A stretch of DNA of 33,989 bases, from contig JAHJUF010000240.1 in NCBI GenBank assembly GCA_018829095.1, forward strand, positions 1 through 33,989. Direction: 5' to 3'. The notes beneath the pieces are model-generated. The model was given only the letters and a program-made list of their open reading frames with translations. It had not been told where the DNA came from and ran no database searches. Positions 17,450-25,560 of the stretch are shown one piece after another; position 1 is the stretch's first letter; each line of letters opens with the position of its first letter. Source of the DNA: Pseudomonadota bacterium (lineage in GTDB: Bacteria > Desulfobacterota > Desulfobacteria > Desulfobacterales > Desulfatibacillaceae). The position numbers and the translations under genes are program-made.

Positions 17450-20377
17450 TCACGCGGATTCTCTCACGTAGTCGCGATGAGAAAGAAGATCGCTCCGCCC
17501 CACCAGTTCCTTGACGCTCTTCATGCCGAACCTCCAGAGGATCTCCTGGAGCTGAATGGCAAAGGAATGGTACAGGTTGATGAGCCGCTGGGACGCGTAG
17601 TCCAGGCCGTAGAGAAGCTCCAACTCCGGGTCCGTGGTGGCGATGCCCCGGGGGCATCCCCGGCCGGACTCGCAGGCCCCGCACCGGATGCACTCCAGGG
17701 CGATCATGTCCGCAGTCCCGATGACTACCCCGTCCGCGCCCAGGGCGATGGCCTTGGCAATGTCCCAGGCTGTGCGGATGCCGCCCGACGCGATGAGGGT
17801 GATGTGGTCCCGCACGCCCTCGGCCTTCAGGAACTCGTGCACCTTGGGGATGGCGTACTCGATGGGCATGGCGATGTTCTTCTTGGCGATGTCCGGAGCC
17901 GCGCCCGTGCCGCCGTAAGACCCGTCGATGTGCACGATGTGAGCCCCGGCGTAAAAGCTCCCCACAGCCACCATGTCCACGTCGTTGGGAGTGGAGACCT
18001 TCACCGACACCAGGGCCTTCGGGTTCACCATCTTGATCCAGTCCACATGCTTCTTGTGGTCCTCCACCGAGTACACGGAGTGGAAGGGGAAGGGCGAGAA
18101 CAGGGAGCTGCCCACCACCGCCTCCCGCATTTTTGCCACAGTGGGCGTCACCTTGTCGCCCAGAAGATGCCCTCCCAGCCCGGGCTTGGCGCCCTGGGCG
18201 TATTTGAACTCCACGATGCGCACCTGCTGGATGGTTTCTTCCCGGACGCCGAAAAGCCCCGTGGCCACCTGGGTAATGACATGGTCTTCATAGGGTTTCA
18301 GGACGTCGGGAAAACCACCCTCCCCCGTGCAGGTGAAGGAGTTGAACGCCTTGTAGGCCATGGCCCTTCCCTCGATGGCGGACAGGGAGACCGAGCCGAA
18401 GCTCATGCCGCCTCCGTAGATGGGAAAGCCGATGGTGATATCGGGCCGTCCGTCGTCGCCCCGGCGGTTCAGGGGGATGGAAAGATCCACGTCCTTGGGC
18501 GAAAACGACGGGTCCGGCGTATTTTCCGGGAACAGGAAGTCCATGCGGTCAAATCCGCCGCCCGACTTGCCCACGCGGTATTCCAGGCCGTTTTCCGGGG
18601 GACGCCCGGTTTCCGCCTGGAGCCAGGTGGCTGTGATGAGTTCCGCCGGCCAGCGGGGGTCGCCAAAGGTCTGCCAGGAGGGATCGCCTCCCACCGAAAT
18701 GGCGGCCTGGGGGCACTCGTCCCCGCAGTAGGTCCCCAGGTCCCGGCAATGGGCGGCTCCCCGGCACAGATGGGAGCGCGGAGCCAGCATGCGGCTCCCG
18801 GCCCGGACATGGACGCCGTACTGGCAAACCTCGGCGCACTTGCCGCAGGCGATGCAGGCGGACGAGCGGGTTACCCGGTACTTGCCGAACTGGTTCCGGA
18901 ACCTGGAGGGGCAAAGGGCGGACCCGCCTTCGTCCACCGGGTAGGACCAGTCGATGGAGGAAGCCGGATAATCCTTTTCCGCCGGAGCGGCGCTCTCCTT
19001 GCGCAGGCCGAAAACCGGGGAGAAGTGGTCCTTTTCCAGGTCCTCGAAGAACATGACCCGGCCCACTTCGCCCCGAAGCCTGCGGACTTCCCGGAGGCCC
19101 ATGGCGCCCATGACCTCGATGATCTGGGAATGCCACGCGCCCAGGAGGTTGACGATGCGCCCGCGGCCGTATTCCACGGGCAGGCTGTCGGACATGGCCG
19201 GGTCCTGGAACCCGTCCACCGGAGGATCTTCCAGGCGGCTCTCCAGAGCCACCCGGAGGACCGTATCCACACCCACGCAATCCGTTCCGCAGGCCACGAT
19301 CTTGGCCACGTGCTCAGCCATGCCGATGCCGCCGGTCGTCACCAGGGAGACTTCCTCCCGGAGGCCGGCATCCACCAGGGCCATGTGGATTTCCCGCAGG
19401 AGATGGGTGACGAACACGCCTTCCCTCTCCCCATATCCCCGGCCGTTGTTTTGGGCCTGGAGGTGGATGACCTCTGCGTTGGCCCCGGCCAGGGCCACGG
19501 CCCGTCCGGCCGCGTTTTCGTCCAACGGCAGATGAATGAAGGTGATGACATCCGGAGCCTTTTCCTTGATGCAGGAAATGGCGTCCGTGGCTGTTTCCGA
19601 CCAGGGGATAAGCACGGCCGGGGCTCCGGCGATCTCGTCCAGGGACGAGGAGGCGGGGTCAAAACGGACCACCAGGTGCTTCTGGAGATCGGAAAGAAGC
19701 CCCTTGGCATCCTCGTACTCGGCCACGGCAAGGGTGCCCAGATCCCTGGCGGCCAGGACTATGGCCCGCACAGCCGGATCGCCGAGGTATCGCCTGCCCG
19801 GGCTGTCCAGGATCAGGGGCAGGGGCAACTCGATGACCGGAGGCATTTCCACAGCCAGGCCGCCCTTTTCATCGAACGAGAGATGGTTGGGCTTTTTCCC
19901 CAGTTCGACAACCGTGCTGATATACTCCCGGCCGTGGATGCCGTCCCGGGTGGGCCGCACGATCTCGGACATGTCGGTCCACATCTGGTCAAAACCCGGG
20001 CCGCAGAAGGGGCCCCGGTATCCGGCCCCGGAAACGGGAATCTTGCCCGTGAAGGACATCTTCCAGATGCGCTCGAGGAGTTCGGGGATCCAGTAATCAT
20101 CCCCCATGGCCAGGTACCGGGGGTTCACCACCCGGCCGATGATGTTCTTTTTGCAGTCCTGGACGCAGCGCATGCAGCTGACGCACTCGGTGTCGCAGGT
20201 GTCCACCACCTGGGGGGCGTCGAACCTCCGGTGGTCGTATACGCGAAAAACGCACGAATCCCGCTTCACGCACTTCAGACACCCCAGGCACCCCTCGATC
20301 TCGATGGCGGTCAGCCTCGCGATGGGTTGGAACCTGGGGGGAGCGGGGTTCGTGTGGATATGGTATTTCTTTGGCAT
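17450..20377 (-). CDS. glutamate synthase-like FMN flavoprotein with duplicated barrel and several FeS regions
   Basis: A 975-residue protein. Residues 30-77 hold ferredoxin-like cysteine clusters (CLGCLKC...C, then CDTECVSCMRCVQDC). Residues about 140-385 are a first barrel copy; residues 508-555 a second cysteine-rich block starting ACIACGKCAEVC; residues about 640-955 the canonical glutamate synthase FMN domain with CTGEGG (683-688), QGAKPGLGG (728-736) and the FeS-type cysteines Cys896, 899, 902 and 908. The first copy ends LVTTGGIGMAEHVAKIVACG, matching LIASGGIRTAWDIAKAIALG of the second, but lacks the GAKPG and CTGEGG motifs, so it is probably catalytically dead. ATG 20377 has GGTGAG upstream. 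It lies 26 bases after metF and 50 bases before the glutaminase gene. Reaction: most simply glutamate synthase; the electron donor is unclear as no GltD is present. Confidence 0.87.
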   Translation of the reverse strand: MPKKYHIHTNPAPPRFQPIARLTAIEIEGCLGCLKCVKRDSCVFRVYDHRRFDAPQVVDTCDTECVSCMRCVQDCKKNIIGRVVNPRYLAMGDDYWIPELLERIWKMSFTGKIPVSGAGYRGPFCGPGFDQMWTDMSEIVRPTRDGIHGREYISTVVELGKKPNHLSFDEKGGLAVEMPPVIELPLPLILDSPGRRYLGDPAVRAIVLAARDLGTLAVAEYEDAKGLLSDLQKHLVVRFDPASSSLDEIAGAPAVLIPWSETATDAISCIKEKAPDVITFIHLPLDENAAGRAVALAGANAEVIHLQAQNNGRGYGEREGVFVTHLLREIHMALVDAGLREEVSLVTTGGIGMAEHVAKIVACGTDCVGVDTVLRVALESRLEDPPVDGFQDPAMSDSLPVEYGRGRIVNLLGAWHSQIIEVMGAMGLREVRRLRGEVGRVMFFEDLEKDHFSPVFGLRKESAAPAEKDYPASSIDWSYPVDEGGSALCPSRFRNQFGKYRVTRSSACIACGKCAEVCQYGVHVRAGSRMLAPRSHLCRGAAHCRDLGTYCGDECPQAAISVGGDPSWQTFGDPRWPAELITATWLQAETGRPPENGLEYRVGKSGGGFDRMDFLFPENTPDPSFSPKDVDLSIPLNRRGDDGRPDITIGFPIYGGGMSFGSVSLSAIEGRAMAYKAFNSFTCTGEGGFPDVLKPYEDHVITQVATGLFGVREETIQQVRIVEFKYAQGAKPGLGGHLLGDKVTPTVAKMREAVVGSSLFSPFPFHSVYSVEDHKKHVDWIKMVNPKALVSVKVSTPNDVDMVAVGSFYAGAHIVHIDGSYGGTGAAPDIAKKNIAMPIEYAIPKVHEFLKAEGVRDHITLIASGGIRTAWDIAKAIALGADGVVIGTADMIALECIRCGACESGRGCPRGIATTDPELELLYGLDYASQRLINLYHSFAIQLQEILWRFGMKSVKELVGRSDLLSHRDYVRESA

Positions 20378-20403
20378 GACGGCTCACCCGTTCCTTGCTT
20401 GGA

Positions 20404-21348
20404 TCAATCCACCGCCGGCCGCGGCAGGAGTCCCGCATCCCGAATGAGGTCCGGGAGCAGGTGCTCGGCCTCGATGGCCTGGAGATGCACGCCCTTGATG
20501 CCGGGAATCGCCCGGACGCCCTCGATGAGCTCCAAAAATATCTGGCGGCCCTCCTTGGCGGGGTCCTTGGACTTTTCCATGCGCTGGATCATGGCATCCG
20601 GCACCACCACGCCGGGCACGCTCCGGTTCATGTACTTCAACATGCCCGCCGAGCGCGGCAAAATGATGCCGCCCAGGATGGCGGTCTTTTCCGTGAGACC
20701 CATGTCCACGGCCCGGGCCATGGCTTCGGCAAAGGCGGCCACATCGTAGATGGCCTGGGTCTGGATGAAGTCCGCGCCCGCAGCCACCTTTTTGGCCAGG
20801 CGATGCACCCGGAACTCCCGGGGGGGAGCCAACGGCGTCCAGGCGGCACCGATGAAGAAGGGAGTGGGCGCGTCGATGGAATCGCCCGAGTCCTGCACCG
20901 CCTCGTCCCGCATGCCCCGGACCACGGAAATCAGCTGGATGGAGTCGATGTCAAAGACGTTCTTGGCTCCGGGATGGCCTTTCAGCTTGCCTCCGGCCGA
21001 AGCCTTCTGGTGGTCTCCGGACAGGCAGAGAATGTTTTTCAGGCCCAGGGCCGAGGCTCCCAGGAGGTCGGACTGCATGGCAATGCGGTTCCGGTCCCGG
21101 CAAACCATCTGCATGAGGGGTTCGAGCCCCTGGTCCAGGAGGATTCTGGAGGCGGCGATGGAAGACATGCGCACCACGGCGGTCTGATTATCCGTGATAT
21201 TGTAGGCGTCGGCAACGCCTTTCAATATCTTCGCCTTTTCCACGATGACATCGGCGTTGGGTCCCCGGGGGGGGCCGATTTCCGCCGTGACGGCGAACCG
21301 GCCGGATGCCAGAACCTTTTCGAGACGAGAGCCAGCTTTCCTGTTCAT
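20404..21348 (-). CDS. metF: methylenetetrahydrofolate reductase
   Basis: A flavin-dependent enzyme interconverting methylene- and methyl-tetrahydrofolate, the last folate step of the Wood-Ljungdahl methyl branch. At 314 residues it is the single-domain bacterial form. The N-terminal TAEIGPP (21-27) carries the expected catalytic Glu23, and YNITDNQTAVVRMSS (49-63) is typical of MetF from anaerobes. LCLSGDH and GADFIQTQAIYDV follow as in the TIM-barrel family. Its ATG overlaps the metV stop (ATGA, 21345-21348), proving translational coupling. MetF proteins paired with MetV draw electrons through MetV's FeS clusters rather than from NADH alone. The direction (methyl formation or oxidation) cannot be read from the sequence. 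Confidence 0.94.
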   Translation of the reverse strand: MNRKAGSRLEKVLASGRFAVTAEIGPPRGPNADVIVEKAKILKGVADAYNITDNQTAVVRMSSIAASRILLDQGLEPLMQMVCRDRNRIAMQSDLLGASALGLKNILCLSGDHQKASAGGKLKGHPGAKNVFDIDSIQLISVVRGMRDEAVQDSGDSIDAPTPFFIGAAWTPLAPPREFRVHRLAKKVAAGADFIQTQAIYDVAAFAEAMARAVDMGLTEKTAILGGIILPRSAGMLKYMNRSVPGVVVPDAMIQRMEKSKDPAKEGRQIFLELIEGVRAIPGIKGVHLQAIEAEHLLPDLIRDAGLLPRPAVD

Positions 21349-22016
21349 GTCCGCAAATCCTCCCTGACCACACGCTTCTGGCCACCGTGACGCGAATTGG
21401 ACCAGTTCTTGGTGCCCTGGAACCGCAGGAGCTCATCCACCTTGCCCCGGGCCTGGGCGCGCTCGAAGATCTTCAGCCAGATGCAGGGGACCTCCGCGTT
21501 GACCTCGCAGGCGCCGTTCTCCCGGGTGCCGCCGCAGGGGCCGTTCATGAGGCTCTTGGCGCAACGGGCCACGGGGCAAAGCCCGAAAGTTTCGCCCAGG
21601 ACGCAGGCCCCGCAGGCCTCGCACCGCACCCCCCAGACCCCCGGTTCCTCCCGGATGGCCAGGGAGGTGGTGTTGACGCCCGGATACACAGGGGTGTCCT
21701 CAAAGATCTCGGCCAGGCACTGGATGCCGATGCCGCAGGCGAGGCTCACCACCGCGTCGACCCCGATGAGCTTGGCGGCCAGGGGCTCCACGAACTCGGG
21801 CTCGCATTGGCGCTCCAGGGTGGCGGTGACCACCTCGATGGAGTTGCCTTCCTTTTCCATGGCCATGCGGAGCAAGGGCGCGAGGGTTTCCACTTCGCGC
21901 TCACCCCCCGCAGCGCACTCGGCCACGCAGGTGGCGCAGCCCGCCACCAGGACCTTCTTGTGGCCCTTGAGCTTTTCCACGATTTCAGAAATGGGTTTCC
22001 ATTCCGCGATGATCAT
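21345..22016 (-). CDS. metV: MetV-type zinc/FeS partner of methylenetetrahydrofolate reductase
   Basis: A 223-residue MTHFR_C-domain protein (MetV). It has many cysteines in two groups: CATCVAEC at 27-34, and a dense block CEACGACVLGETFGLCPVARC running to NGPCGGTRENGACEV near 139-182. The latter is the region that in MetV binds FeS clusters and zinc; LMNGPCGG is its most recognisable string. It forms the small subunit of the MetFV heterodimer and relays electrons to the flavin in MetF. The ATG at 22016 follows the mvhD-like TAG with no base between. Together with metF it defines the operon's core. Confidence 0.88.
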   Translation of the reverse strand: MIIAEWKPISEIVEKLKGHKKVLVAGCATCVAECAAGGEREVETLAPLLRMAMEKEGNSIEVVTATLERQCEPEFVEPLAAKLIGVDAVVSLACGIGIQCLAEIFEDTPVYPGVNTTSLAIREEPGVWGVRCEACGACVLGETFGLCPVARCAKSLMNGPCGGTRENGACEVNAEVPCIWLKIFERAQARGKVDELLRFQGTKNWSNSRHGGQKRVVREDLRT

Positions 22017-22436
22017 CTATTTCCTCCTCCTCAAGGGATTGGCTCCCAAAGGTTCCACGGCCCGGCCCCGGCTGTTCCCCAGTTCGGCCAGGGCCTCGGC
22101 TGAAAGCTTTGCGCCTCGGGCCAGGGCCAGCCGTTCGGCCCCCATGCCCACGGTCTCGAGCAGGCCCCGGGCGTAGTTGATTCTCTTTTCCGCGCGCGTG
22201 TTGCCCACCATGAACCGGCAGGCGTGTTCCGGACAGGCCACCACCAGGACCCCGTCGGCCCCATCCTCCAGGACCCGCATGATGTGGGGCACCTCCACCT
22301 TGCTGGAACAGGGCAGGGCCACCATTCGAAGGACGCAATTCCTGGCCAGACCCGCCGCCCGGGCCAAGTCCGTGGCCGGGTCCACGCTCTGTCTGCAAAA
22401 AAGGATCATGATTTCCGGTTGGAAGTTTTCACTCAT
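22017..22436 (-). CDS. MvhD/HdrA-associated FeS protein (hydrogenase iron-sulfur subunit family)
   Basis: A 139-residue MvhD-family protein. In methanogens and acetogens MvhD bears a [2Fe-2S] cluster and links hydrogenase or formate dehydrogenase to the bifurcating HdrA; in Moorella an MvhD occurs with MetFV and HdrABC. Here the cysteines are C14, C34, C43, C68 and C73. The motif ACPEHACRFMVGN (67-79) corresponds to GCHPGDCHYxxGN, but the FCxWC pair at the N-terminus has lost its second cysteine (FCRQS). Cluster binding by C14/C43/C68/C73 remains possible. The frame extends to 22541 through the leader hairpin; ATG 22436, after GGGAGG, is the natural start. First gene of the operon. No HdrA gene is nearby, so its partner is unknown. 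Confidence 0.8.
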   Translation of the reverse strand: MSENFQPEIMILFCRQSVDPATDLARAAGLARNCVLRMVALPCSSKVEVPHIMRVLEDGADGVLVVACPEHACRFMVGNTRAEKRINYARGLLETVGMGAERLALARGAKLSAEALAELGNSRGRAVEPLGANPLRRRK

Positions 22437-22470
22437 TTTGCTCTTTTGCCTCCCTGGAAACTTTCTCGTC

Positions 22471-22499
22471 TTTTTGGCTCCCCGCAGCAAAGCCAAAAA
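22471..22499 (-). promoter_or_regulatory. possible antiterminator hairpin in the metF operon leader
   Basis: TTTTTGGCT and AGCCAAAAA pair perfectly (9 bp) around an 11-base loop. On the minus strand the first arm consists of the T tract of the terminator-like hairpin just upstream, so the two structures cannot be complete at the same time. Confidence 0.45.
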
Positions 22500-22539
22500 A
22501 AAAGGGGCCCCCATCTCCGCCTTGGAGATGATGAGCCCC
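22495..22539 (-). terminator. terminator-like hairpin in the leader of the metF operon (attenuator candidate)
   Basis: Minus strand: outer arms GGGGC (22539-22535) and GCCCC (22508-22504), inner arms CATCTCC/GGAGATG (perfect, 5-base loop), then nine T (22503-22495). This has all marks of an intrinsic terminator, yet it lies between the promoter candidate and the first gene. It must be bypassed for the operon to be expressed, or end a very short leader RNA. Confidence 0.7.
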
Positions 22540-22564
22540 AAACGCCATTGTTTGAGTCAGCACA

Positions 22565-22596
22565 ATTATATTAAGGACATTATCCTGTTTTGCCAA
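22565..22596 (-). promoter_or_regulatory. promoter of the mvhD-metVF-glutamate synthase operon
   Basis: Minus strand: TTGGCA (5/6), a 17-base spacer, then TAATAT, immediately overlapping a perfect TATAAT three bases further on (20-base spacer). The predicted start is near 22560, only about 20 bases before the terminator-like hairpin. Confidence 0.5.
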
Positions 22597-22823
22597 GAGG
22601 AAAAAAACGGCCAGGATGAAATTTTTTTCAATAACTTGCGAGACCTTTTGTTAAGTTGTACTGAATTCTGAATGCCGCTCATCACTCTTCCACCCCTCTC
22701 ACCGCGCATTTTCCTCGCATGGCTTGATTTGGAGCCAGAAAAATGGTTGCCTATCCACTTGCCCGGGATTTTGCAGCAAAAAGCCGTCCATCCCGCCAGA
22801 CCCCTGTTTCCGGAAGGAGAGCC

Positions 22824-23642
22824 ATGAAAATCCATCATTTGAATTGCGGAACCATCCGGCCCCGCATGGCCGGGGTCCTGAACCCCGCCATGGCCCTCAT
22901 GCCCTGCCATTGCCTGCTCCTGGAGGCTGGGGCTGACCTCGTGCTGGTGGACGCGGGCATAGGGCTCGCGGACATGGCCGAGCCCCGGCGCCTGGGCCCC
23001 ATGAGCCTGGTCCTGAACCTGAAACAGGAGCCGGAGGAAACCGCCGTGCGCCAGGTGGAACGCATGGGGTTTGCGCCCGGCGACGTGAAGCACATCCTCT
23101 GCACCCACCTGGATCTCGACCACGCGGGAGGGCTGGCTGACTTCCCCCAGGCCCGGGTCCACGTGATGGAGGCTGAGCACGAGGCCTGCGCCCATCCCGG
23201 AACTGCCCGGGAAAAAAAGCGGTACCGGCCCTGCCATTTCCAGCACGGGCCGGACTGGGTCACGCACCAGGAGCTTTCCCCGGAAAAGTGGTTCGGCCTG
23301 GACTGCATCCGGGACCTGCCCGGCCTGCCCCCGGAAATCGTCCTGATTCCCCTTCCCGGCCACACCCGGGGCCACATGGGAGTGGCTGTAAAGACCGGGG
23401 ACGCCTGGCTCCTCCACTGCGGGGACGCCTACGACCTCCGGGACGAGATGCTCGAAGGGCGCCGGAGCCCCCTCACCATCCGCCTGTTCCAGCACGTGGC
23501 CCATATGGACCACCCCGGGGCCATGGACCGGAAGGAAGCCCTGAAGGCGGTGGTCAGGGAAAGCGGCGGGACCGTGACCCTCATGGCCACCCACGAACCG
23601 GCCGAATACGAGGAACTCTCCGGCAAAAGGCTTTTCGGTTGA
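22824..23642 (+). CDS. metallo-beta-lactamase fold hydrolase
   Basis: A 272-residue MBL-fold hydrolase of the lactonase/glyoxalase-like group. Metal ligands: His95, Asp97, Asp99 and His100 in THLDLDHAGG, His180 in PGHTRGH, Asp201 in HCGDAYD and His257 in ATHEP. In the usual HxHxDH motif the second His is replaced by Asp97, so metal binding may differ. A tight GGAAGGAGA ribosome site precedes ATG 22824, which overrides the longer frame from 22743. No signal peptide is present. Flanking genes give no pathway hint; the convergent neighbour is the phospholipase D-like gene, 31 bases away. Substrate unknown. Confidence 0.85.
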   Translation: MKIHHLNCGTIRPRMAGVLNPAMALMPCHCLLLEAGADLVLVDAGIGLADMAEPRRLGPMSLVLNLKQEPEETAVRQVERMGFAPGDVKHILCTHLDLDHAGGLADFPQARVHVMEAEHEACAHPGTAREKKRYRPCHFQHGPDWVTHQELSPEKWFGLDCIRDLPGLPPEIVLIPLPGHTRGHMGVAVKTGDAWLLHCGDAYDLRDEMLEGRRSPLTIRLFQHVAHMDHPGAMDRKEALKAVVRESGGTVTLMATHEPAEYEELSGKRLFG

Positions 23643-23673
23643 GGGGGGAGGCTCTTCCGAGGCAAAAAAATCG

Positions 23674-25560
23674 TCAGAAAAGGAGTTCTATCTTCTTGGC
23701 CAGGCTGATGCGGCCCTTGTATTCCTCCCGGATGCCAGCCAGGCGCTCCAAAGTCAGCTCCCGGGCCCGCTGACCCACCAGGCGGAGAAAAGCCTCTTCC
23801 CTTTGGGCGCACAGCGTTTCATCCCCCACGAACACCAGGTTCTCGGATTCCACATAGGCGCTTCGCAGGGAAAGATTGTGGGAACCCACCGCCAAAACCC
23901 GGCCGTCGAACAGAAACTCCTTGGCATGGTAGTAGGGCTGGGGGGCGTCGGGGTCCGGCCTGGCCTTCAGCTCGAAGATCCTCACCCCCGCTTTCAGAAG
24001 CTCGTCCAGATAAGGCACCGAGGCCAGCCAGGCGGCCCCCATGGCCACCTGGGAGGTGGTTTCCAGGGAATTGGTGAAAATCCGCACGTCCACTCCCCGT
24101 TGAGCCGCATCCTTCAGGGCATCGGCCAGCACTCCCCGGGGCAGGATCACGTACTGGCTGCCGCACCATATCCGGTCCCGGCTGCAGGAAACCGCCAGGG
24201 CCAGGGCGGTCATGGTGGAGAAATCCCCCTCCCAGGGCCGGCTCCGGACAAAGGCGGCCCGGCTGTCTCCCGCAGCGCCCGTTTCCGGGCAGGCCTCGCC
24301 GGTCCTGCGCTGGTGCCCGGCCCATCCCGCAGCCTGGGAAAAACTCCCGGAAAACCCCTGGCACACCTGGGCCACCACCGGACCCTCCAGGAAGAGGTCC
24401 ACGTCCAGCCACCGTGAGAAATAGCGGTCCTCCAGATTCCTGCCCCCCACCACGGCCTGTTTCCCGTCCGCCACCAGAATCTTTTCGTGCACCGCGTAAT
24501 CCAGAAGCGGCAGCCCGGAAAGCCCCGGGCCCTCGTCCGGCGTAGCGGCCGGGGCGGTCGGGTCCGCCTGCTGCCGGGTCAGATCCGAAAGCCAGTAAGG
24601 CGGCGATTCCGCCCGGATCTCATCATCCTCCGGGGGGCCCTCGAACAGGACCAGGTGAATCCCGCCGCCCTGGCCCGCCCCTTTCCCCAAGAACTGGGCC
24701 AGGGATTCGGCCAGGCTTCCCGCCTGGGCCTTTTCCTCCATGAGCCCGTCCCACTCGGAAAGGACGTGATTCCAGGCCAGGCGGAGAGTTCCCATGGGGG
24801 AAAGGGGGATCTGACTGTCCGCGTTCAAGAGCACCTGCACAGCCACCCCCCGGTCGGCCTTGGCCACCAGGGCATCCAGGATCGCTCCGCCCGCCTCGTC
24901 CCGGACCAGGGAGTAGCTTTCCAGGGAGACCTGTTTCCGGGCCTCGCGGATGAGGGAGAGCCTGCGGTCCAGGGCTGGGCGCGGCCGGTCCAGGACCTCC
25001 ACCCGGTTGCCGGGTAGCGCCGGGACCCCGGTGAGTGATTCCAGGAGCTTCCAGAAACCCTCCGAACCCGGCCCGGGGAGGTCCGGGGGCCGGACAAAGG
25101 ACACCGAGAAGCCCAGGTCCCGGGAAGCCGAGCCGCCGGTGGTGTCTGTGGCCTTCACCGGGAGCCGGTACCCCCCTGTATCCATGAGAAAGGGGATGGG
25201 CACCCGGGCCGTGAACCGGCCCTCTCCGGTGGGCAGGGTGCCGTTGGGGTCAGGAGATAAAAGGATCTTCCCCCCCAGGGGGGTCCGGGAAAGGTCCAGC
25301 CAGGCGGCCGACACCCCGGCCGCGTCCCCCGGGGCGAACAGGAAGCAGGCGACGTCCAGGAACCCCGTGCCGTCGTTGGGTATGAGGCCAGGCCGGACCG
25401 TGAGGTCCTTGATGACCACGGCCGGGAGGGCGGCCTGGGCCGGACCGTTGCCGGGCGCTGCGGCGGCGGGAAAGGCCGCGGCGAAGAAGGCAGCCCAGAC
25501 GGCCAGCGTAATCCGAGCCCGGGAGCGTGCGGCCTGCCGGGCGGAAGGAAAGGGGTGCAT
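23674..25560 (-). CDS. exported phospholipase D-family protein
   Basis: A 628-residue protein with two HKD motifs, the hallmark of the PLD superfamily (phospholipases, cardiolipin synthases, nucleases). A signal peptide (basic MHPFPSARQAARSRARITL, then AVWAAFFAAAFPAAAA) points to export. An immunoglobulin-like N-terminal region (about 40-165) precedes the catalytic part. HKD1 is HEKILVAD with His358, Lys360 and Asp365; HKD2 is HAKEFLFD with His545, Lys547 and Asp552, each followed by the expected GGRN or GSHN. Start chosen at ATG 25560 with GGAG eight bases before; the frame runs to 25611. Between the two motifs lie about 180 residues, more than in cardiolipin synthase. It probably acts on phospholipids in the periplasm. 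Confidence 0.87.
   Translation of the reverse strand: MHPFPSARQAARSRARITLAVWAAFFAAAFPAAAAPGNGPAQAALPAVVIKDLTVRPGLIPNDGTGFLDVACFLFAPGDAAGVSAAWLDLSRTPLGGKILLSPDPNGTLPTGEGRFTARVPIPFLMDTGGYRLPVKATDTTGGSASRDLGFSVSFVRPPDLPGPGSEGFWKLLESLTGVPALPGNRVEVLDRPRPALDRRLSLIREARKQVSLESYSLVRDEAGGAILDALVAKADRGVAVQVLLNADSQIPLSPMGTLRLAWNHVLSEWDGLMEEKAQAGSLAESLAQFLGKGAGQGGGIHLVLFEGPPEDDEIRAESPPYWLSDLTRQQADPTAPAATPDEGPGLSGLPLLDYAVHEKILVADGKQAVVGGRNLEDRYFSRWLDVDLFLEGPVVAQVCQGFSGSFSQAAGWAGHQRRTGEACPETGAAGDSRAAFVRSRPWEGDFSTMTALALAVSCSRDRIWCGSQYVILPRGVLADALKDAAQRGVDVRIFTNSLETTSQVAMGAAWLASVPYLDELLKAGVRIFELKARPDPDAPQPYYHAKEFLFDGRVLAVGSHNLSLRSAYVESENLVFVGDETLCAQREEAFLRLVGQRARELTLERLAGIREEYKGRISLAKKIELLF

Noticed and set aside
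15468-17471. 667-residue plus-strand frame
   Set aside because: Antisense of the glutaminase-GXGXG gene, with no domain of its own.
17357-20749. 1130-residue open frame on the plus strand
   Set aside because: It lies opposite the glutamate synthase-like gene and metF, has no recognisable domain and a composition rich in Gly, Pro, Arg, His and Val; a shadow of high-GC coding on the other strand.
22177-22671. 164-residue plus-strand frame over the operon leader
   Set aside because: Antisense of the MvhD-like gene and its leader hairpins; no motif.
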